A stretch of DNA of 64,000 bases from Clostridium sp. AM22-11AC. GTDB taxonomy: Bacteria > Bacillota > Clostridia > Lachnospirales > Lachnospiraceae. The translations under genes and the position numbers were made by a program. The notes under the pieces were generated by a model, which was not told the DNA's origin, ran no database searches, and was given only the letters and a program-made list of their open reading frames with translations. This document shows, one piece after another, positions 16,105 to 25,138 of this stretch. Position 1 is the first letter of the stretch. The number at the start of each line of letters is the position of its first letter. The stretch spans positions 205,950 through 269,949 of the forward strand of contig NZ_QUCM01000004.1 of NCBI RefSeq assembly GCF_003473545.1, in the 5' to 3' direction.

Positions 16105-16911
16105 ATGAACGGAGCTACTACAATACAGGAACGGCTAAAAGATTTACGATTAAACAAAGGATTAAAACTGGAAGAACTGGCAGAGCAAACAGGTATTTCA
16201 AAATCAGCTCTTGGAAATTATGAAAAAGATGATTTTAAAGAAATCAACCATGGTAATCTTATCCTGCTGGCAGATTTTTATGGGGTGTCCCTCGATTATC
16301 TCTTTTGCCGGACAGAGAACATGGTGGAGATCAACACGCCATTAAGGGAGCTGCATTTGAGTGATGAGATGGTAGCACTTCTGAAAAGCGGTCGGATTAA
16401 CAACCGTCTGCTCTGCGAACTTGCCACCCATAAGGACTTTATCAAGTTTCTTGCGGATATTGAGATTTATGTGGATGGGATTGCCACCATGCAGATTCAG
16501 AACCTCAACGCCCTTGTCGATACCGTCCGGCATGAAATCATTGAACGGTATCGCCCCGGCGAAGATGACCCCCATTTGAAAGTGCTGCAAGCCGCACATA
16601 TCAGCGATGATGAATATTTCAGTCACATGGTACGGGATGATCTCAACCTTATTATCCGGGATATTCGGGAAAACCACAAAAAGGACAGTGAGAGTGCGCC
16701 CCAGACCACCGTTGCCGATGAACTGAAAGAAAATCTGGAAGCGGTCGAAAACTTCAAGGGCAGCCGGGATGAAAAGCTCGTTGTCCTTTACTGCAAGCAG
16801 CTTGGTATCAACTATAAAAATCTGTCAGATGAAGAATTTCGCTGGCTAATTCGGATTCTCAAAAAGTCAAAGAAAATGGGAACGCCTATCAGCCAGAGGA
16901 AAAAACGGTAA
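16105..16911 (+). CDS. XRE-family transcriptional regulator of element A
   Basis: 268 residues. The N-terminal HTH (IQERLKDLRLNKGLKLEELA, QTGISKSALGNYEKDDFKEI) is a Cro/CI-type domain followed by a conserved ADFYGVSLDYLFCRTEN segment; the long C-terminal part is helical and shared with the regulator of element B. AGAAAGGGGGAG lies upstream. It is the only rightward gene of A apart from relics, facing away from the mobility operon, the usual place for a master repressor. The paired palindromes upstream are its likely targets, implying autoregulation. Confidence 0.9.
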   Translation: MNGATTIQERLKDLRLNKGLKLEELAEQTGISKSALGNYEKDDFKEINHGNLILLADFYGVSLDYLFCRTENMVEINTPLRELHLSDEMVALLKSGRINNRLLCELATHKDFIKFLADIEIYVDGIATMQIQNLNALVDTVRHEIIERYRPGEDDPHLKVLQAAHISDDEYFSHMVRDDLNLIIRDIRENHKKDSESAPQTTVADELKENLEAVENFKGSRDEKLVVLYCKQLGINYKNLSDEEFRWLIRILKKSKKMGTPISQRKKR

Positions 16912-16916
16912 AGAAA

Positions 16917-16959
16917 AACCGCTGTTGCATGGTTTGTTGGCTTCCATGTAGCAGCGGTT
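16917..16959 (+). terminator. terminator of the element A XRE gene
   Basis: AACCGCTG pairs with CAGCGGTT, with further pairing inside (GCATGG / CCATGT), followed by TTTTTGC. It begins 5 bp after the XRE stop. Confidence 0.85.
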
Positions 16960-17081
16960 TTTGCTGGGATTATTCAGTTGAATTTTTAGAACGACAAACT
17001 TGAAATTGTATGTTATTCAATCCAAAGCTTCATATAATCGCCCTCTTGATATACTCGTTTGCCTGCTTCTTCTTTTTTCAA

Positions 17082-18467
17082 TTACTTCAGTATCTGATAG
17101 CTCATCATAAAAAGAATAACCATCAGACCTAAAAATATCTTGACCAGTTTCTGATACATCGTTGTTGCCGGACTTATGAGTGGGTTCCAGGTTTCCTCTG
17201 TGCCAGGCATATTGTTTTTATTGCTCCAATTTTCTCCAGTTATCTTCTGGGCATAGAGACGGTTGGATGCATAAGAGAGCATTTCCTTAGCGGCTTCTGC
17301 CTCGTGTTCTGACAATTCAAAGGTTCTGCCATCTGCGAAAGAGAGCATTTTCCATTTGCCTGCTTTCTTTCTCGGAGAGGCCCATCCGCTGATGTCTGTG
17401 AGAAGCGGAAGATAGTAAACACCGGCGGCGTCCTGTTCGTCAATGATAAAATGATGAGTGACCGTGAACGATCTGTTGCTGGAAACTGGCTGCATGAGAA
17501 AATATTCCGTACAGAAAAGCTCTCTGATCTGCTTGCGCTGTCCCCATGCATCGAAGCAGGAAAGTGTCCGCATGACCGGACCAATGGCGATAAGAACGAC
17601 AAACACTGCGCCTGTCAGCAGCAAAAAGACTGCGTATATCATAATCGACGAGTAATCACTGAAAGGCGATGCCGCTTCCCGAAGCATCACTCCACAAAGC
17701 GGAATCACCAACGCAGCTTCCAGCAGGGAAATCCCACGAAAAATGGCATTCTGGCAAAACAGATAATAAAAGCTGACAAAGGTATCAGCATTCTGCCCAC
17801 TATGGTAGCGAAGCGGAATTCGCATAAGCAAAAGTTCAGACAAAAGGCCGACAAGCAGCACCACTTCCTTGCATACAAGGATATAAATTCCATACATCCA
17901 TATATAGAGCCAGGTTCTGCGGGAGCCATAAAGGGCCAGTAAATCTCCAGCCTCCGCATTTTCCAGAACACTATTCAGGATATTTTCCCCGAAAAACAGG
18001 TGATAACCGATGCCCAATATCAGTATGATCCATGCAATATAATCAGGAATGCAGGACAGCACCCAGCGTTTGCGGCTGCCGTGTTCATGCCTCCTTTGTC
18101 GTAAGAGCCCGATTCCCCATAGAATCGGATAAAGAAATACAATAAGAAGCAGCGCAAGATTCGTTTGTGGCTGTATTGCCGTTATAAGCAGGCTCAGGCG
18201 TTTGGCCTGTGAAGCTATGCTCTGCAGATTCGGTACATGCGCAAAAATTGATAGCATCGACACGAAAATTACTGCAAAGACTCCTGGTATCGCCATCAGA
18301 CTGAATGTTTCCGCTTTTGACTTGCGCTTCACCAGATTATATAGGTCGTTAAGATACAGACCTGCATTCAGATAAAGAAGTATCATTGTAAGCCAAAAGT
18401 CTGGTAAATAATCGGCATCCGCCGTATATAATCGAAAGAAATCCAAGAACGCCTCTATCATTTTCAC
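17082..18467 (-). CDS. large polytopic membrane protein of unknown family (cargo of A)
   Basis: 461 residues with about ten hydrophobic segments in two blocks (residues 20-160 and 180-310), then a soluble domain (TVTHHFIIDEQDAAGVYYLP, WKMLSFADGRTFELSEHEAE) and a final C-terminal membrane anchor (IFLGLMVILFMMSYQILK). I do not recognise it. It lies between XRE and the TnpV-like gene, has no partner gene, and element B has no equivalent, so it is cargo acquired by A. Transporter, sensor or phage/immunity membrane protein are all possible. Confidence 0.8.
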   Translation of the reverse strand: MKMIEAFLDFFRLYTADADYLPDFWLTMILLYLNAGLYLNDLYNLVKRKSKAETFSLMAIPGVFAVIFVSMLSIFAHVPNLQSIASQAKRLSLLITAIQPQTNLALLLIVFLYPILWGIGLLRQRRHEHGSRKRWVLSCIPDYIAWIILILGIGYHLFFGENILNSVLENAEAGDLLALYGSRRTWLYIWMYGIYILVCKEVVLLVGLLSELLLMRIPLRYHSGQNADTFVSFYYLFCQNAIFRGISLLEAALVIPLCGVMLREAASPFSDYSSIMIYAVFLLLTGAVFVVLIAIGPVMRTLSCFDAWGQRKQIRELFCTEYFLMQPVSSNRSFTVTHHFIIDEQDAAGVYYLPLLTDISGWASPRKKAGKWKMLSFADGRTFELSEHEAEAAKEMLSYASNRLYAQKITGENWSNKNNMPGTEETWNPLISPATTMYQKLVKIFLGLMVILFMMSYQILK

Positions 18468-18581
18468 TCTTCTCCCTATTGAGATTTATCCTGTTTATTC
18501 TTACGGAAACACCCTTGTTCATAGTCATTAAAAATGTCTCCTTTACAAATTCTAATTTGACATAATCATTCTACCATACCG

Positions 18582-18959
18582 TTATGCATAAATCATCTCA
18601 TGCAAAATAATTTCTTCTGCCCGATTGTGGATATTATTGCACTGCCGCACCCATTCCATTTGACGGGTACGCTTCAAGTCCTCGGTCACGCCCTCGGCAG
18701 CTTTCATTTGCTCCATGATAGTGTCTAACCGTTCCTGTGCCTGTTCGTTCAGGTCTGCAAGATATGTCCATAGCTCTCCGGTCAATATCAATGTGTTCAA
18801 TCTGGCTGGGTGGACTTCTCTCAAATATTCCCGGTGCATCCGTCCATACTTTCCAATGAGGCGGTGTTCCTCGGGCAGTTTCAAATCCGGGATATAGTAA
18901 TCTCCGACAAGGATATAATCAATTCCGTTTTCCGTTATTCTTGGTTTCAATTCGCTCAT
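18582..18959 (-). CDS. TnpV-like transposon protein of element A
   Basis: 125 residues. The pattern YILVGDYYIPDLKLPEE, IGKYGRMHREYL, LNEQAQERLD and GVTEDLKRTRQMEWVRQCNN is that of TnpV proteins carried by Tn4451-like elements. Close relatives are at 38263-38640 (element B) and 47416-47760 (element C), so it belongs to the element core. Function unknown; in C it follows the recombinase directly with overlapping stop and start. It overlaps the small XRE gene upstream by 41 bp. Confidence 0.85.
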   Translation of the reverse strand: MSELKPRITENGIDYILVGDYYIPDLKLPEEHRLIGKYGRMHREYLREVHPARLNTLILTGELWTYLADLNEQAQERLDTIMEQMKAAEGVTEDLKRTRQMEWVRQCNNIHNRAEEIILHEMIYA

Positions 18960-19191
18960 GCTCCTTACCTCCTGTGGAAGCAGGCTCGTCTGATACTAAC
19001 TCAATCACATCGGTAATCTCACAATTCAGCGTTTCGCAGATACGGGCTAATGTGTCCATACTGATGTGCTTTCCCTCTTTGCTCATGTTGGCAATCATAT
19101 TTGTTGTCATACCGGCGGCAAGCCTTAAATCTTCTTTTCTCATATCACGCTCTAACAGTGTGTGCCAGAGTGGTTTATAGCTGATGTGCAT
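18919..19191 (-). CDS. small XRE-family HTH regulator
   Basis: About 90 residues from ATG 19191 (MHISYKPLWHTLLERDMRKE), with AGGAAA upstream; a longer upstream reading is not supported. The HTH is DLRLAAGMTTNMIANMSKEG plus HISMDTLARICETLNCEITD, typical of compact XRE regulators. It overlaps the TnpV-like gene and lies downstream of recombinase D. It may regulate recombinase expression; whether it belongs to A or D is unclear. Confidence 0.85.
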   Translation of the reverse strand: MHISYKPLWHTLLERDMRKEDLRLAAGMTTNMIANMSKEGKHISMDTLARICETLNCEITDVIELVSDEPASTGGKEHERIETKNNGKRN

Positions 19192-19431
19192 ATTGTTTTC
19201 CTGCCTTTCTATCCATACCACCGGGGCGGCTGCCCCGGCAGGAACTTTTCTCTTATTATAGCACCAATCTTGTGAAATCACAATTTATTCTTGTGGACTG
19301 CCGCTGATACCGTCTGGATTGTGCTTTTCCTTTCTTTTTGTTCCCTTTAATTAGCCATGAACTGCTTCATGCCCTGGCTCTTTGCTTATGTGTGATAAAG
19401 AAGTAATAGAAGTGTAAAAAATTTTGCCGTT

Positions 19432-19462
19432 CCTATCCGGCACATGAGGTATGTCGGATAGG
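19432..19462. other. inverted repeat near A/D boundary, candidate attachment site
   Basis: CCTATCCG (19432-19439) and CGGATAGG (19455-19462) form a perfect 8-bp inverted repeat around a centre containing CACATGAG (19441-19448). CACATGAG also occurs at 27211-27218, exactly at the break in maff2. It lies 9 bp downstream of recombinase D. Serine recombinase sites are inverted repeats of about this span, so it may be an att half-pair; a recombinase terminator is the alternative (no T-run). Confidence 0.45.
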
Positions 19463-19470
19463 TCGGGCGG

Positions 19471-21096
19471 TTAGGTGTCGGGCAGTTCTACCTTGCCGAC
19501 AAAAGAATAATAGATTTCGATTTCCTGTCTGCGTAACTTGCCCCGGCGTTTCCCGTCAAGGGCAACGCTTTCATGGACAACGATTTTCTCCACAAACTCC
19601 CGCAGCAGAGTAGGGGTAAGTTCTTCAATGGTAGTGTGCCTGCGTACCACATTCATAAACTTTTCAGCGTTTGCGGTGGCTTCCTGCGCTTTGGAAAGTT
19701 CTTCCCGCAGTCTGGCGGCACGTTCTTTCAGTTCTTTCTGCTCGGCTTCATAGTCTGCCGACAGCTCTGTGAAACGCTCGTCCGATATGCGCCCGGTTAC
19801 GCTGTCCTCATACAGCCGCTTGAAGATAGCAGATAACTCGGCTATGCGTTTCTCGGCGGCTTCCAGCTCCTTTTTCTTGGCGGCGTTCCTGCGTCTGTCC
19901 CCGTCCTCATTCTGCTCGATTAAAAGCTTCATAAACCGGGCTTCATGCTTTGCCGCATAGCTGGTAACTTTCCGCAGATTGGAGAGTACGCCAGCGGTCA
20001 AGAGGTCAGTGCGGATAAAGTGCGCTGTGCAGTCGGCGGTGCGTTTCTTGTAGCTTCCGCAGATATAACAGTCCTGCTTGCGCTTGTCCGTCTGGTATCG
20101 CTGCTGGTACATGACGCTGCCGCAGTCGGCACAAAAGAGTATGCCGGAGAACAAGCCCACTTCGTCATAACGGTTGGGGCGTTTGCGCTGCTTGCGTAAC
20201 TCCTGCACCCGTTCCCACGTTTCCCGGTCAATGATAGGCTCATGGTGGTTCTCAAAAACCGCCTGCTTTTCCGGGGGATTTTCTATGCTGTGTTTCAGCT
20301 TGTAGGACGGCTTCTCGGTCTTAAAGTTTACCAGACAGCCCGTATATTCCCGGTTTTCCAGCAGATGAACCACGGTATTGGTCGCCCACTTGCACTCATA
20401 GCCGGGGTGGTAGCGGCGGGTGCTGCCCGTCCTGCGGTATTCCAGCGTCCCCGGCGTGGGGATTTGCTGCTCGGTCAGCATACGGGCTATCTTGGTCGGA
20501 CCGTTCCCGGCAAGGCAAAGGCTGTAAATCTGCCGTACCACCGGGGCGGCTTCCTCGTCAATGATAAAGTTTTCGTCCTCGTCCATGAGGTAGCCATAGA
20601 CGGGCTTGCTTGTGATGGGCTTTCCGCTCATGCCCTTAGAGCGTTTTACTGCCTTGATTTTCTTGCTCGTATCTCTCACCAGCCATTCGTTAAAAATGTT
20701 CCGCAGCGGGGCAAAATCATTTTCCCCCTGTGCGCTGTCCACTCCGTCATTGATAGCGATGAAGCGGACACCTTTCTGTGGGAAAATCATTTCTGTGTAC
20801 ATTCCCACCTGTAAGTAGTTTCGCCCTAACCTCGACATATCCTTGACGATAACTGTCCCGACTTTCCCTGCTTCAATGTCTGCAAGCATGGCTTGAAATC
20901 CGGGTCTTTGAAAGTTCGCACCGGAATAACCGTCGTCGGTGTACCAGCGCAGATTAGAAAATCCATTCTGTTTGGCATAGGTTTCCAAAATCCTCTTTTG
21001 GTTGGAAATGGAATTGCTCTCGCCTTGCAGCTCGTCCTCATGGGACAGTCTTGGGTAAAGGGCGGTAATGAGTTGCTGGGTGGTCTGTCTTAACAT
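19471..21096 (-). CDS. large serine recombinase of element D
   Basis: 541 residues. The resolvase domain has ALYPRLSHEDELQGESNSIS with catalytic Ser near residue 18, where most relatives read ALYCRLS, then VKDMSRLGRNYLQVG. The recombinase domain (KPVYGYLMDEDENFIIDEEA), zinc ribbon (FCADCGSVMYQQR, CYICGSYKKRTADC) and coiled coil are complete. It is divergent from recombinase A, so the two presumably act at different sites. Its 3' end lies next to the inverted repeat at 19432-19462. Confidence 0.95.
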   Translation of the reverse strand: MLRQTTQQLITALYPRLSHEDELQGESNSISNQKRILETYAKQNGFSNLRWYTDDGYSGANFQRPGFQAMLADIEAGKVGTVIVKDMSRLGRNYLQVGMYTEMIFPQKGVRFIAINDGVDSAQGENDFAPLRNIFNEWLVRDTSKKIKAVKRSKGMSGKPITSKPVYGYLMDEDENFIIDEEAAPVVRQIYSLCLAGNGPTKIARMLTEQQIPTPGTLEYRRTGSTRRYHPGYECKWATNTVVHLLENREYTGCLVNFKTEKPSYKLKHSIENPPEKQAVFENHHEPIIDRETWERVQELRKQRKRPNRYDEVGLFSGILFCADCGSVMYQQRYQTDKRKQDCYICGSYKKRTADCTAHFIRTDLLTAGVLSNLRKVTSYAAKHEARFMKLLIEQNEDGDRRRNAAKKKELEAAEKRIAELSAIFKRLYEDSVTGRISDERFTELSADYEAEQKELKERAARLREELSKAQEATANAEKFMNVVRRHTTIEELTPTLLREFVEKIVVHESVALDGKRRGKLRRQEIEIYYSFVGKVELPDT

Positions 21097-21223
21097 AAAT
21101 TCCTCCGTTTCCGACAGCCAGCCCCACTATTCCGTACCTTGATTGTACCACATGGGGCGGCTGTCTGTATAGCGGCAAAAGCGTCAAATCTGCTTCTTTA
21201 CGGTCGGTAAAAATGACGGTTTT

Positions 21224-21418
21224 TCAATCAGGCTTATCACAGGTCAAATATCCGGCGGCGGCTTCTGCTTCCAGCACTTTCATCATCTTGTCAGCGGCGG
21301 TGTCGGTCGCCCCCTCCTTGAAAAAGCCAGACACCACAAGGATTGTGTTGCCTATCCTCGTTTCGGTCACGCAGTCCGGGCGGCGGGCAGGGCGTTTGTT
21401 TCTCTGGGTGTCGGTCAT
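21224..21418 (-). CDS. TnpW-like small protein of element D
   Basis: 64 residues from ATG 21418 (MTDTQRNKRPARRPDCVTET), which overlaps the dnaC-like stop (ATGA). The central strand-rich RIGNTILVVSGFFKEGATDT and helix TAADKMMKVLEAEA match the short proteins placed just before the recombinase in B and C (MEKSKQQKNKVRFVVV..., MNNTATNTATCPTV...). All three share a basic start, a V/I-rich strand and a helix. Probable recombination accessory, inferred from position. Confidence 0.7.
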   Translation of the reverse strand: MTDTQRNKRPARRPDCVTETRIGNTILVVSGFFKEGATDTAADKMMKVLEAEAAAGYLTCDKPD

Positions 21419-22269
21419 AGGCAAATCTCCTTTCCGGCAAGCAGCCGTTTCAGCTGTTCCATTTTTCCCTGTGCGGCGGCTTTCCTCAAATTCTCCCCGG
21501 TAAAGCAGAGAGGGGAACACATTTCAAGCAGGCGGTCATAAATCCGGGCGTGGGCGGTGTCCTCCGGGTGCTGCAATTCCTCCAGCGTGAGGTTGGTCGT
21601 CACAATCAGCGGCTTCCTGCTCCGGTAGCGGCTGTCAATCACATTGTAGACCTGTTCCAGACCGTATTCTGTGCCACGCTCCATTCCAAAATCGTCAATG
21701 ATGAGCAGGGGGAAGCTGCAAAGGCGGGAAATATATTCGTTCCTGCCCGCAAAGCTGGCGGCAAGGTCGTTTAATATTGCTGCAAAGTTTGTCATGCACA
21801 CCGGGACTTCCTGCTCCATGAGGGCGTTTGCAATACACCCGGCAAAATAGCTTTTCCCAGTGCCTACCCTGCCCCACAAGAGCAGCCCGTAGTTCCCGTC
21901 CTTTATCTGTTCCCAGCGTGCCACATATCCGGCGGCGTTCTTCATCTGCGGGCAGCTGCCGTTATCGTTGGCAAATGTCCAGTCCTGCATGGTCTTGTCT
22001 GTAAAGCCCTGCCGTTTCAGCCGTTCCACCGTTTCAAGGTGGCTGCGCCGCTTCTCGGCGGCTTCCCGTTCCTTACGGGCTGCCCGCTGGCAGTCGCACT
22101 CTGACGGGTGGCGGTCACGCCCGAAAAAGGTCTTGCCCTCCGGGAAATAGGCTTCTTTGGGTTTCCGGCATTTGCCGCAGTATAAAAGCCCGTCCTCCCC
22201 GGTGTAATCCTCCGGCTCGGCTGTGGTGTCGGTCATAGGCAGTATGGTGTTGTGGATTGTATCGGTCAT
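21415..22269 (-). CDS. DnaC-like ATP-binding helicase loader
   Basis: 284 residues from ATG 22269, overlapping the repA stop. An N-terminal zinc-finger-like region (LYCGKCRKPKEAYF, ECDCQRAARK) precedes an AAA+ domain: Walker A GRVGTGKSYFAGCIANAL, Walker B FPLLIIDDFGMER, sensor LIVTTNLTLEEL. This is the DnaC/IstB-like class that loads replicative helicase. With RepA upstream it forms the replication module of the excised element. Confidence 0.92.
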   Translation of the reverse strand: MTDTIHNTILPMTDTTAEPEDYTGEDGLLYCGKCRKPKEAYFPEGKTFFGRDRHPSECDCQRAARKEREAAEKRRSHLETVERLKRQGFTDKTMQDWTFANDNGSCPQMKNAAGYVARWEQIKDGNYGLLLWGRVGTGKSYFAGCIANALMEQEVPVCMTNFAAILNDLAASFAGRNEYISRLCSFPLLIIDDFGMERGTEYGLEQVYNVIDSRYRSRKPLIVTTNLTLEELQHPEDTAHARIYDRLLEMCSPLCFTGENLRKAAAQGKMEQLKRLLAGKEICL

Positions 22270-23027
22270 AGGCTTTCTCCCTCCTTGAATGAATAGTCCG
22301 GTATGCCTTTCTTTGGCTTCTCTTTGGCAGCGTCCTCCTGCGCCCACTTGTAAATGGTGGCTGCATGGCTCTGGTACTGCTTCCCGGTGGAAGCGATGTG
22401 GCAGGAAAGGCGGTCAAGGTAATACTCCCACTTGCCGGGGAAGTCCTGTTCCAGCTCCAAAAGTTCTGTGTCAGAAAGAAATACATTTTTATATCTGCCA
22501 TAAGCGGCGGGGGGCTGCCCCTCACTCGCTCCTTTTGTTTGGCTCTCTATTAGGTTGTTTATATTAGTTTGGTTAGGGGACGGTTTTCCGACCGTCATAA
22601 GGTCAGTTTTCCGGCTGTCAGTTGGTCGGTTTCCCGCCCTTATGAGGGGCGGTTTTCCGTCCGTCAGTTGGTCGGAAAACTGTACCACTGGGATAGGCGG
22701 CACTTTCACATACAGACGGTTGGCGGCAGAAAAGCCCGTCCGTCTGCGTTCCAGCAGCCCGGCAGCGTCCAGTTCGTTCAGTGCGCCCTTTATGGTGGTG
22801 CAGCCTTTATCCAGCATTTCCGCTATCTCTGCTATGGGGTAGACAATGTATGTCCGTCCCTCGCTGTCCTGCCAGCCGTTCTTCTGCGAAAGGGTGGAAC
22901 GGTCTAACAGCAGCGCATATAACTCTCTTGCGGTGTGGGATAGGTCTGTTTCCAGCAGGAAACGGGGGTAAGGCAGGTAAGCGGGCAGCTCCGTTCCTGC
23001 GGTCATATAATCAGCGATAGGGTTCAC
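22266..23027 (-). CDS. repA: RepA-type replication initiator of element D
   Basis: 253 residues. The N-terminal winged-helix RepA domain is complete (ADYMTAGTELPAYLPYPRFL, YPIAEIAEMLDKGCTTIKGA, LNELDAAGLLERRRTGF), followed by a linker (KPSPNQTNINNLIESQTKGA) and a C-terminal DnaD-like helical part (AATIYKWAQEDAAKEKPKKG). It should bind the element origin and recruit the DnaC-like loader encoded next to it. AAGGAGGTGAAC lies just before the ATG. Confidence 0.9.
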   Translation of the reverse strand: MNPIADYMTAGTELPAYLPYPRFLLETDLSHTARELYALLLDRSTLSQKNGWQDSEGRTYIVYPIAEIAEMLDKGCTTIKGALNELDAAGLLERRRTGFSAANRLYVKVPPIPVVQFSDQLTDGKPPLIRAGNRPTDSRKTDLMTVGKPSPNQTNINNLIESQTKGASEGQPPAAYGRYKNVFLSDTELLELEQDFPGKWEYYLDRLSCHIASTGKQYQSHAATIYKWAQEDAAKEKPKKGIPDYSFKEGESL

Positions 23028-23136
23028 CTCCTTGTGGTGTCTGTCTGTGGGTTCTGTTACGCTTTTAGGGGGCGTTTTTAAGGGAAAAGGATAAATGTAT
23101 CACGCACCCTTTGACACCCTCCAAAAAAGCCTTGAT

Positions 23137-23523
23137 TTATGCGGGTTTGAAATGCCCTAAAGCGTGACATTTCTCCCTTTGTTTCCGCTTCCGTTTGGCG
23201 GCGTTTATCCGCTTCATGCGTCCGGCGCAGTCCGGGCAGTATTTCCCCCGGTTGGATTTTGGGAAGAAGAACGCCCCGCAGACAGCGCAGCGTTTCCGGC
23301 TTCCCCGGCGCAAGAGGGCGGCTTCCAGTGCTTCATCAAGGGGCAGGACAGCGGCGGTAAACCAGCGGCAGAGCAGCGAATAGCTGATACTCTGTACACA
23401 CACGCAAGGCTCGCCGTCCTCCAACAGCAGGCAGTTCCCGCTGTCATAGTTGCAGCACTCATGCACAAGGCGGCGGGCTGCCCGGTACTGGCGGTAGTCC
23501 ATGCGGGGGATATTACCGTTCAT
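23137..23523 (-). CDS. cysteine-rich VLP-domain protein
   Basis: 128 residues from ATG 23523 (MNGNIPRMDYRQYRAARRLV), overlapping the relaxase stop by 11 bp. It has two Cys regions: ECCNYDSGNCLLLEDGEPCV then CVQSISYSLLCRWF, and a C-terminal zinc ribbon CAVCGAFFFPKSNRGKYCPD before a very basic tail. This matches the 'cysteine-rich VLP' proteins found beside RepA and relaxase genes in Tn1549-like elements. Nucleic-acid binding is likely; the role is unknown. Confidence 0.85.
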   Translation of the reverse strand: MNGNIPRMDYRQYRAARRLVHECCNYDSGNCLLLEDGEPCVCVQSISYSLLCRWFTAAVLPLDEALEAALLRRGSRKRCAVCGAFFFPKSNRGKYCPDCAGRMKRINAAKRKRKQREKCHALGHFKPA

Positions 23524-25138
23524 GGCTCTGCTCCTTTCTGCGCTGCGGCTCGCTCCGGCGTAAAATCTGGTCGATATTGCCCTTGACAGTCTGCAAGCGG
23601 CGGTACTCCTCCCGTTTTGCCCGGTAATCGTTGTAGCCGCTGTTTTTCTCTTTGATAAGGCTTTCAATCTCTGCTTGCAGGGATTTATAGCTCGGCAGCT
23701 TGGAAATGCCGTTCTCCCTGAAATAGCGGGCGGCTGCGTCTGCTATGATAAAGTCACTTTCATGCTTCTGACGGTAGGCTGCTTTTGCTTTGGCGTTTTT
23801 CTGCTGTTTCAGCCCGTCCCGGACAGGGCGGGTCTTGGAATAGGCAAGCACCTGCCGTTGCAGCTCCTTTTTCCCGTTCAGCGTCTTTTCCACCTGCTTC
23901 AACCACGCAAGGCTTTCCTGCATGGCGGCATAGGCGGCAGAACAGGCTTCGTCCAGTTCCTCCGGGGAGGAAAAGCCGTACTGCTGATAGGCGGTAACGG
24001 TAGCTGCCATTTGCTTTAGGTTGTGCTTTGCCGCCCAGCGGTCATAGCCCACGCCCTTGCCCTCGGCTCGCTTGGCTTCCCGGTCAACCATGCGCTGCAA
24101 GGTGTTGTCTGCCGGGGTGGTTTTTGCAGCTTTTTCCCCTTGTAACGGCTTTTTAACTGCGGCAGGGTATTCGGGTATGGCTTTGGTCTGTTCGGCAGCT
24201 CTGTGGGCGTTCTGCGTGAGCAGGGCAAGGACAGCAGCCTTGTCAAAATCGTCCCCCAGCTTTCGGGCTGTGATAGGCTTTGTCCTGTCCGGCGTGAGGT
24301 AGGAAAGCCGCCCCCGGCTCTCCTTGACGGTCACACCCTCCCGCAGCAAAAGGGAAGAAAACTCGTCAAAGCTGCCAGCTTGGGAAAGTGCCTGCCGTAT
24401 CGTCCGGCGCAGCTTCGCCTTGTCCGTTTCAAACTTGGTGGGCTTGGTCGGCTGTCCGGCGGCTTCTCTGGCGGCGTTCTCTTTGTCAAGGGCAAGCTGC
24501 CCTTTCTTTGCCGCCCAGTATTCCCGTTCGGTTATCCGTTCCTTGCTGCCGTTCAAGAGGTCGATTTGGTAAAGCCCCTCCCGGTGGCACATTTCCATGA
24601 CTTCGCTCTTGAAATATTCCATAGCGGCGTTGGTGCAGCGGTGCTTGCAGCCCTCCAGCGTGTCGGCTGGTCTGTCCATGTAGGGCAGAAGCGGGACTTC
24701 GTAAATCCGCAGGGAGTTGATGACGATATGCACATGGATATTCCCGCTGTGGTTATGCCCGTCCGGGTGGGTGCAGATTAGGGCTTGGTGTCCGGGGAAA
24801 TGCTCCTTGCAGAACTGCTCGCCCAGCTCCTGCGCCCGGTCTACGGTCAAGCCGTTGTCTGTCCCGTCCCGTGGGTCAAAGCTGATGATATAGTGGTGGC
24901 TTTTCACATCTTCCCGTTTTTGGTTTTTCTCATAGCGGAGATTGGCTCGCATACAGGCAACAGCGAAATCCTCGCCCCCGCAGTTGAGGGAAGAAATGCG
25001 GTAATCCTCCCTCGGTATCAGCCGCCCGTTTTCATCAAGGGTGGCTTTCATGGTAAACTCGTCATGCTCAAATGTGAGATAGGCTTCCGCTGCGCCATAG
25101 TCGGCGTTTTTAGAGCTGATATGTTTGAATGTTGCCAA
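23513..25138 (-). CDS. MobP-type relaxase of element D
   Basis: About 541 residues from a TTG at 25138 that gives (M)ATFKHISSKNADYGAAEAYL, the usual N-terminus of this relaxase group; the mobC stop lies inside its 5' end. The core has SHHYIISFDPRDGTDNGLTV and the metal-binding triad in HPDGHNHSGNIHVHIVINSL. The remaining 350 residues are helical and basic. It nicks oriT and pilots the strand; the candidate oriT lies upstream of mobC. An upstream ATG (25168) would add about 10 residues. Confidence 0.92.
   Translation of the reverse strand: MATFKHISSKNADYGAAEAYLTFEHDEFTMKATLDENGRLIPREDYRISSLNCGGEDFAVACMRANLRYEKNQKREDVKSHHYIISFDPRDGTDNGLTVDRAQELGEQFCKEHFPGHQALICTHPDGHNHSGNIHVHIVINSLRIYEVPLLPYMDRPADTLEGCKHRCTNAAMEYFKSEVMEMCHREGLYQIDLLNGSKERITEREYWAAKKGQLALDKENAAREAAGQPTKPTKFETDKAKLRRTIRQALSQAGSFDEFSSLLLREGVTVKESRGRLSYLTPDRTKPITARKLGDDFDKAAVLALLTQNAHRAAEQTKAIPEYPAAVKKPLQGEKAAKTTPADNTLQRMVDREAKRAEGKGVGYDRWAAKHNLKQMAATVTAYQQYGFSSPEELDEACSAAYAAMQESLAWLKQVEKTLNGKKELQRQVLAYSKTRPVRDGLKQQKNAKAKAAYRQKHESDFIIADAAARYFRENGISKLPSYKSLQAEIESLIKEKNSGYNDYRAKREEYRRLQTVKGNIDQILRRSEPQRRKEQSHER

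Larger units (their letters stand above)
7837..19440. mobile_element. element A: mobilizable element inserted in maff2 (left member of a tandem pair)
   Basis: The left end is set by the break in maff2. The right end is inferred at about 19,300-19,450, where the A gene set (ending in a TnpV-like protein and small XRE gene) gives way to a second recombinase gene. Gene order from the left: serine recombinase, small linked protein, SF3 helicase, CHC2 primase, MobA/MobL relaxase, cargo, DUF3847, HTH protein, XRE regulator, membrane cargo, TnpV-like. Element B has nearly the same plan. The A/D boundary is an inference; a single larger composite element is the alternative. Confidence 0.65.

Noticed and set aside
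23137..23667. Longer 176-codon version of the Cys-rich VLP gene
   Set aside because: The extra N-terminus overlaps the relaxase gene out of frame and lacks a site; ATG 23523 gives the family-like start.
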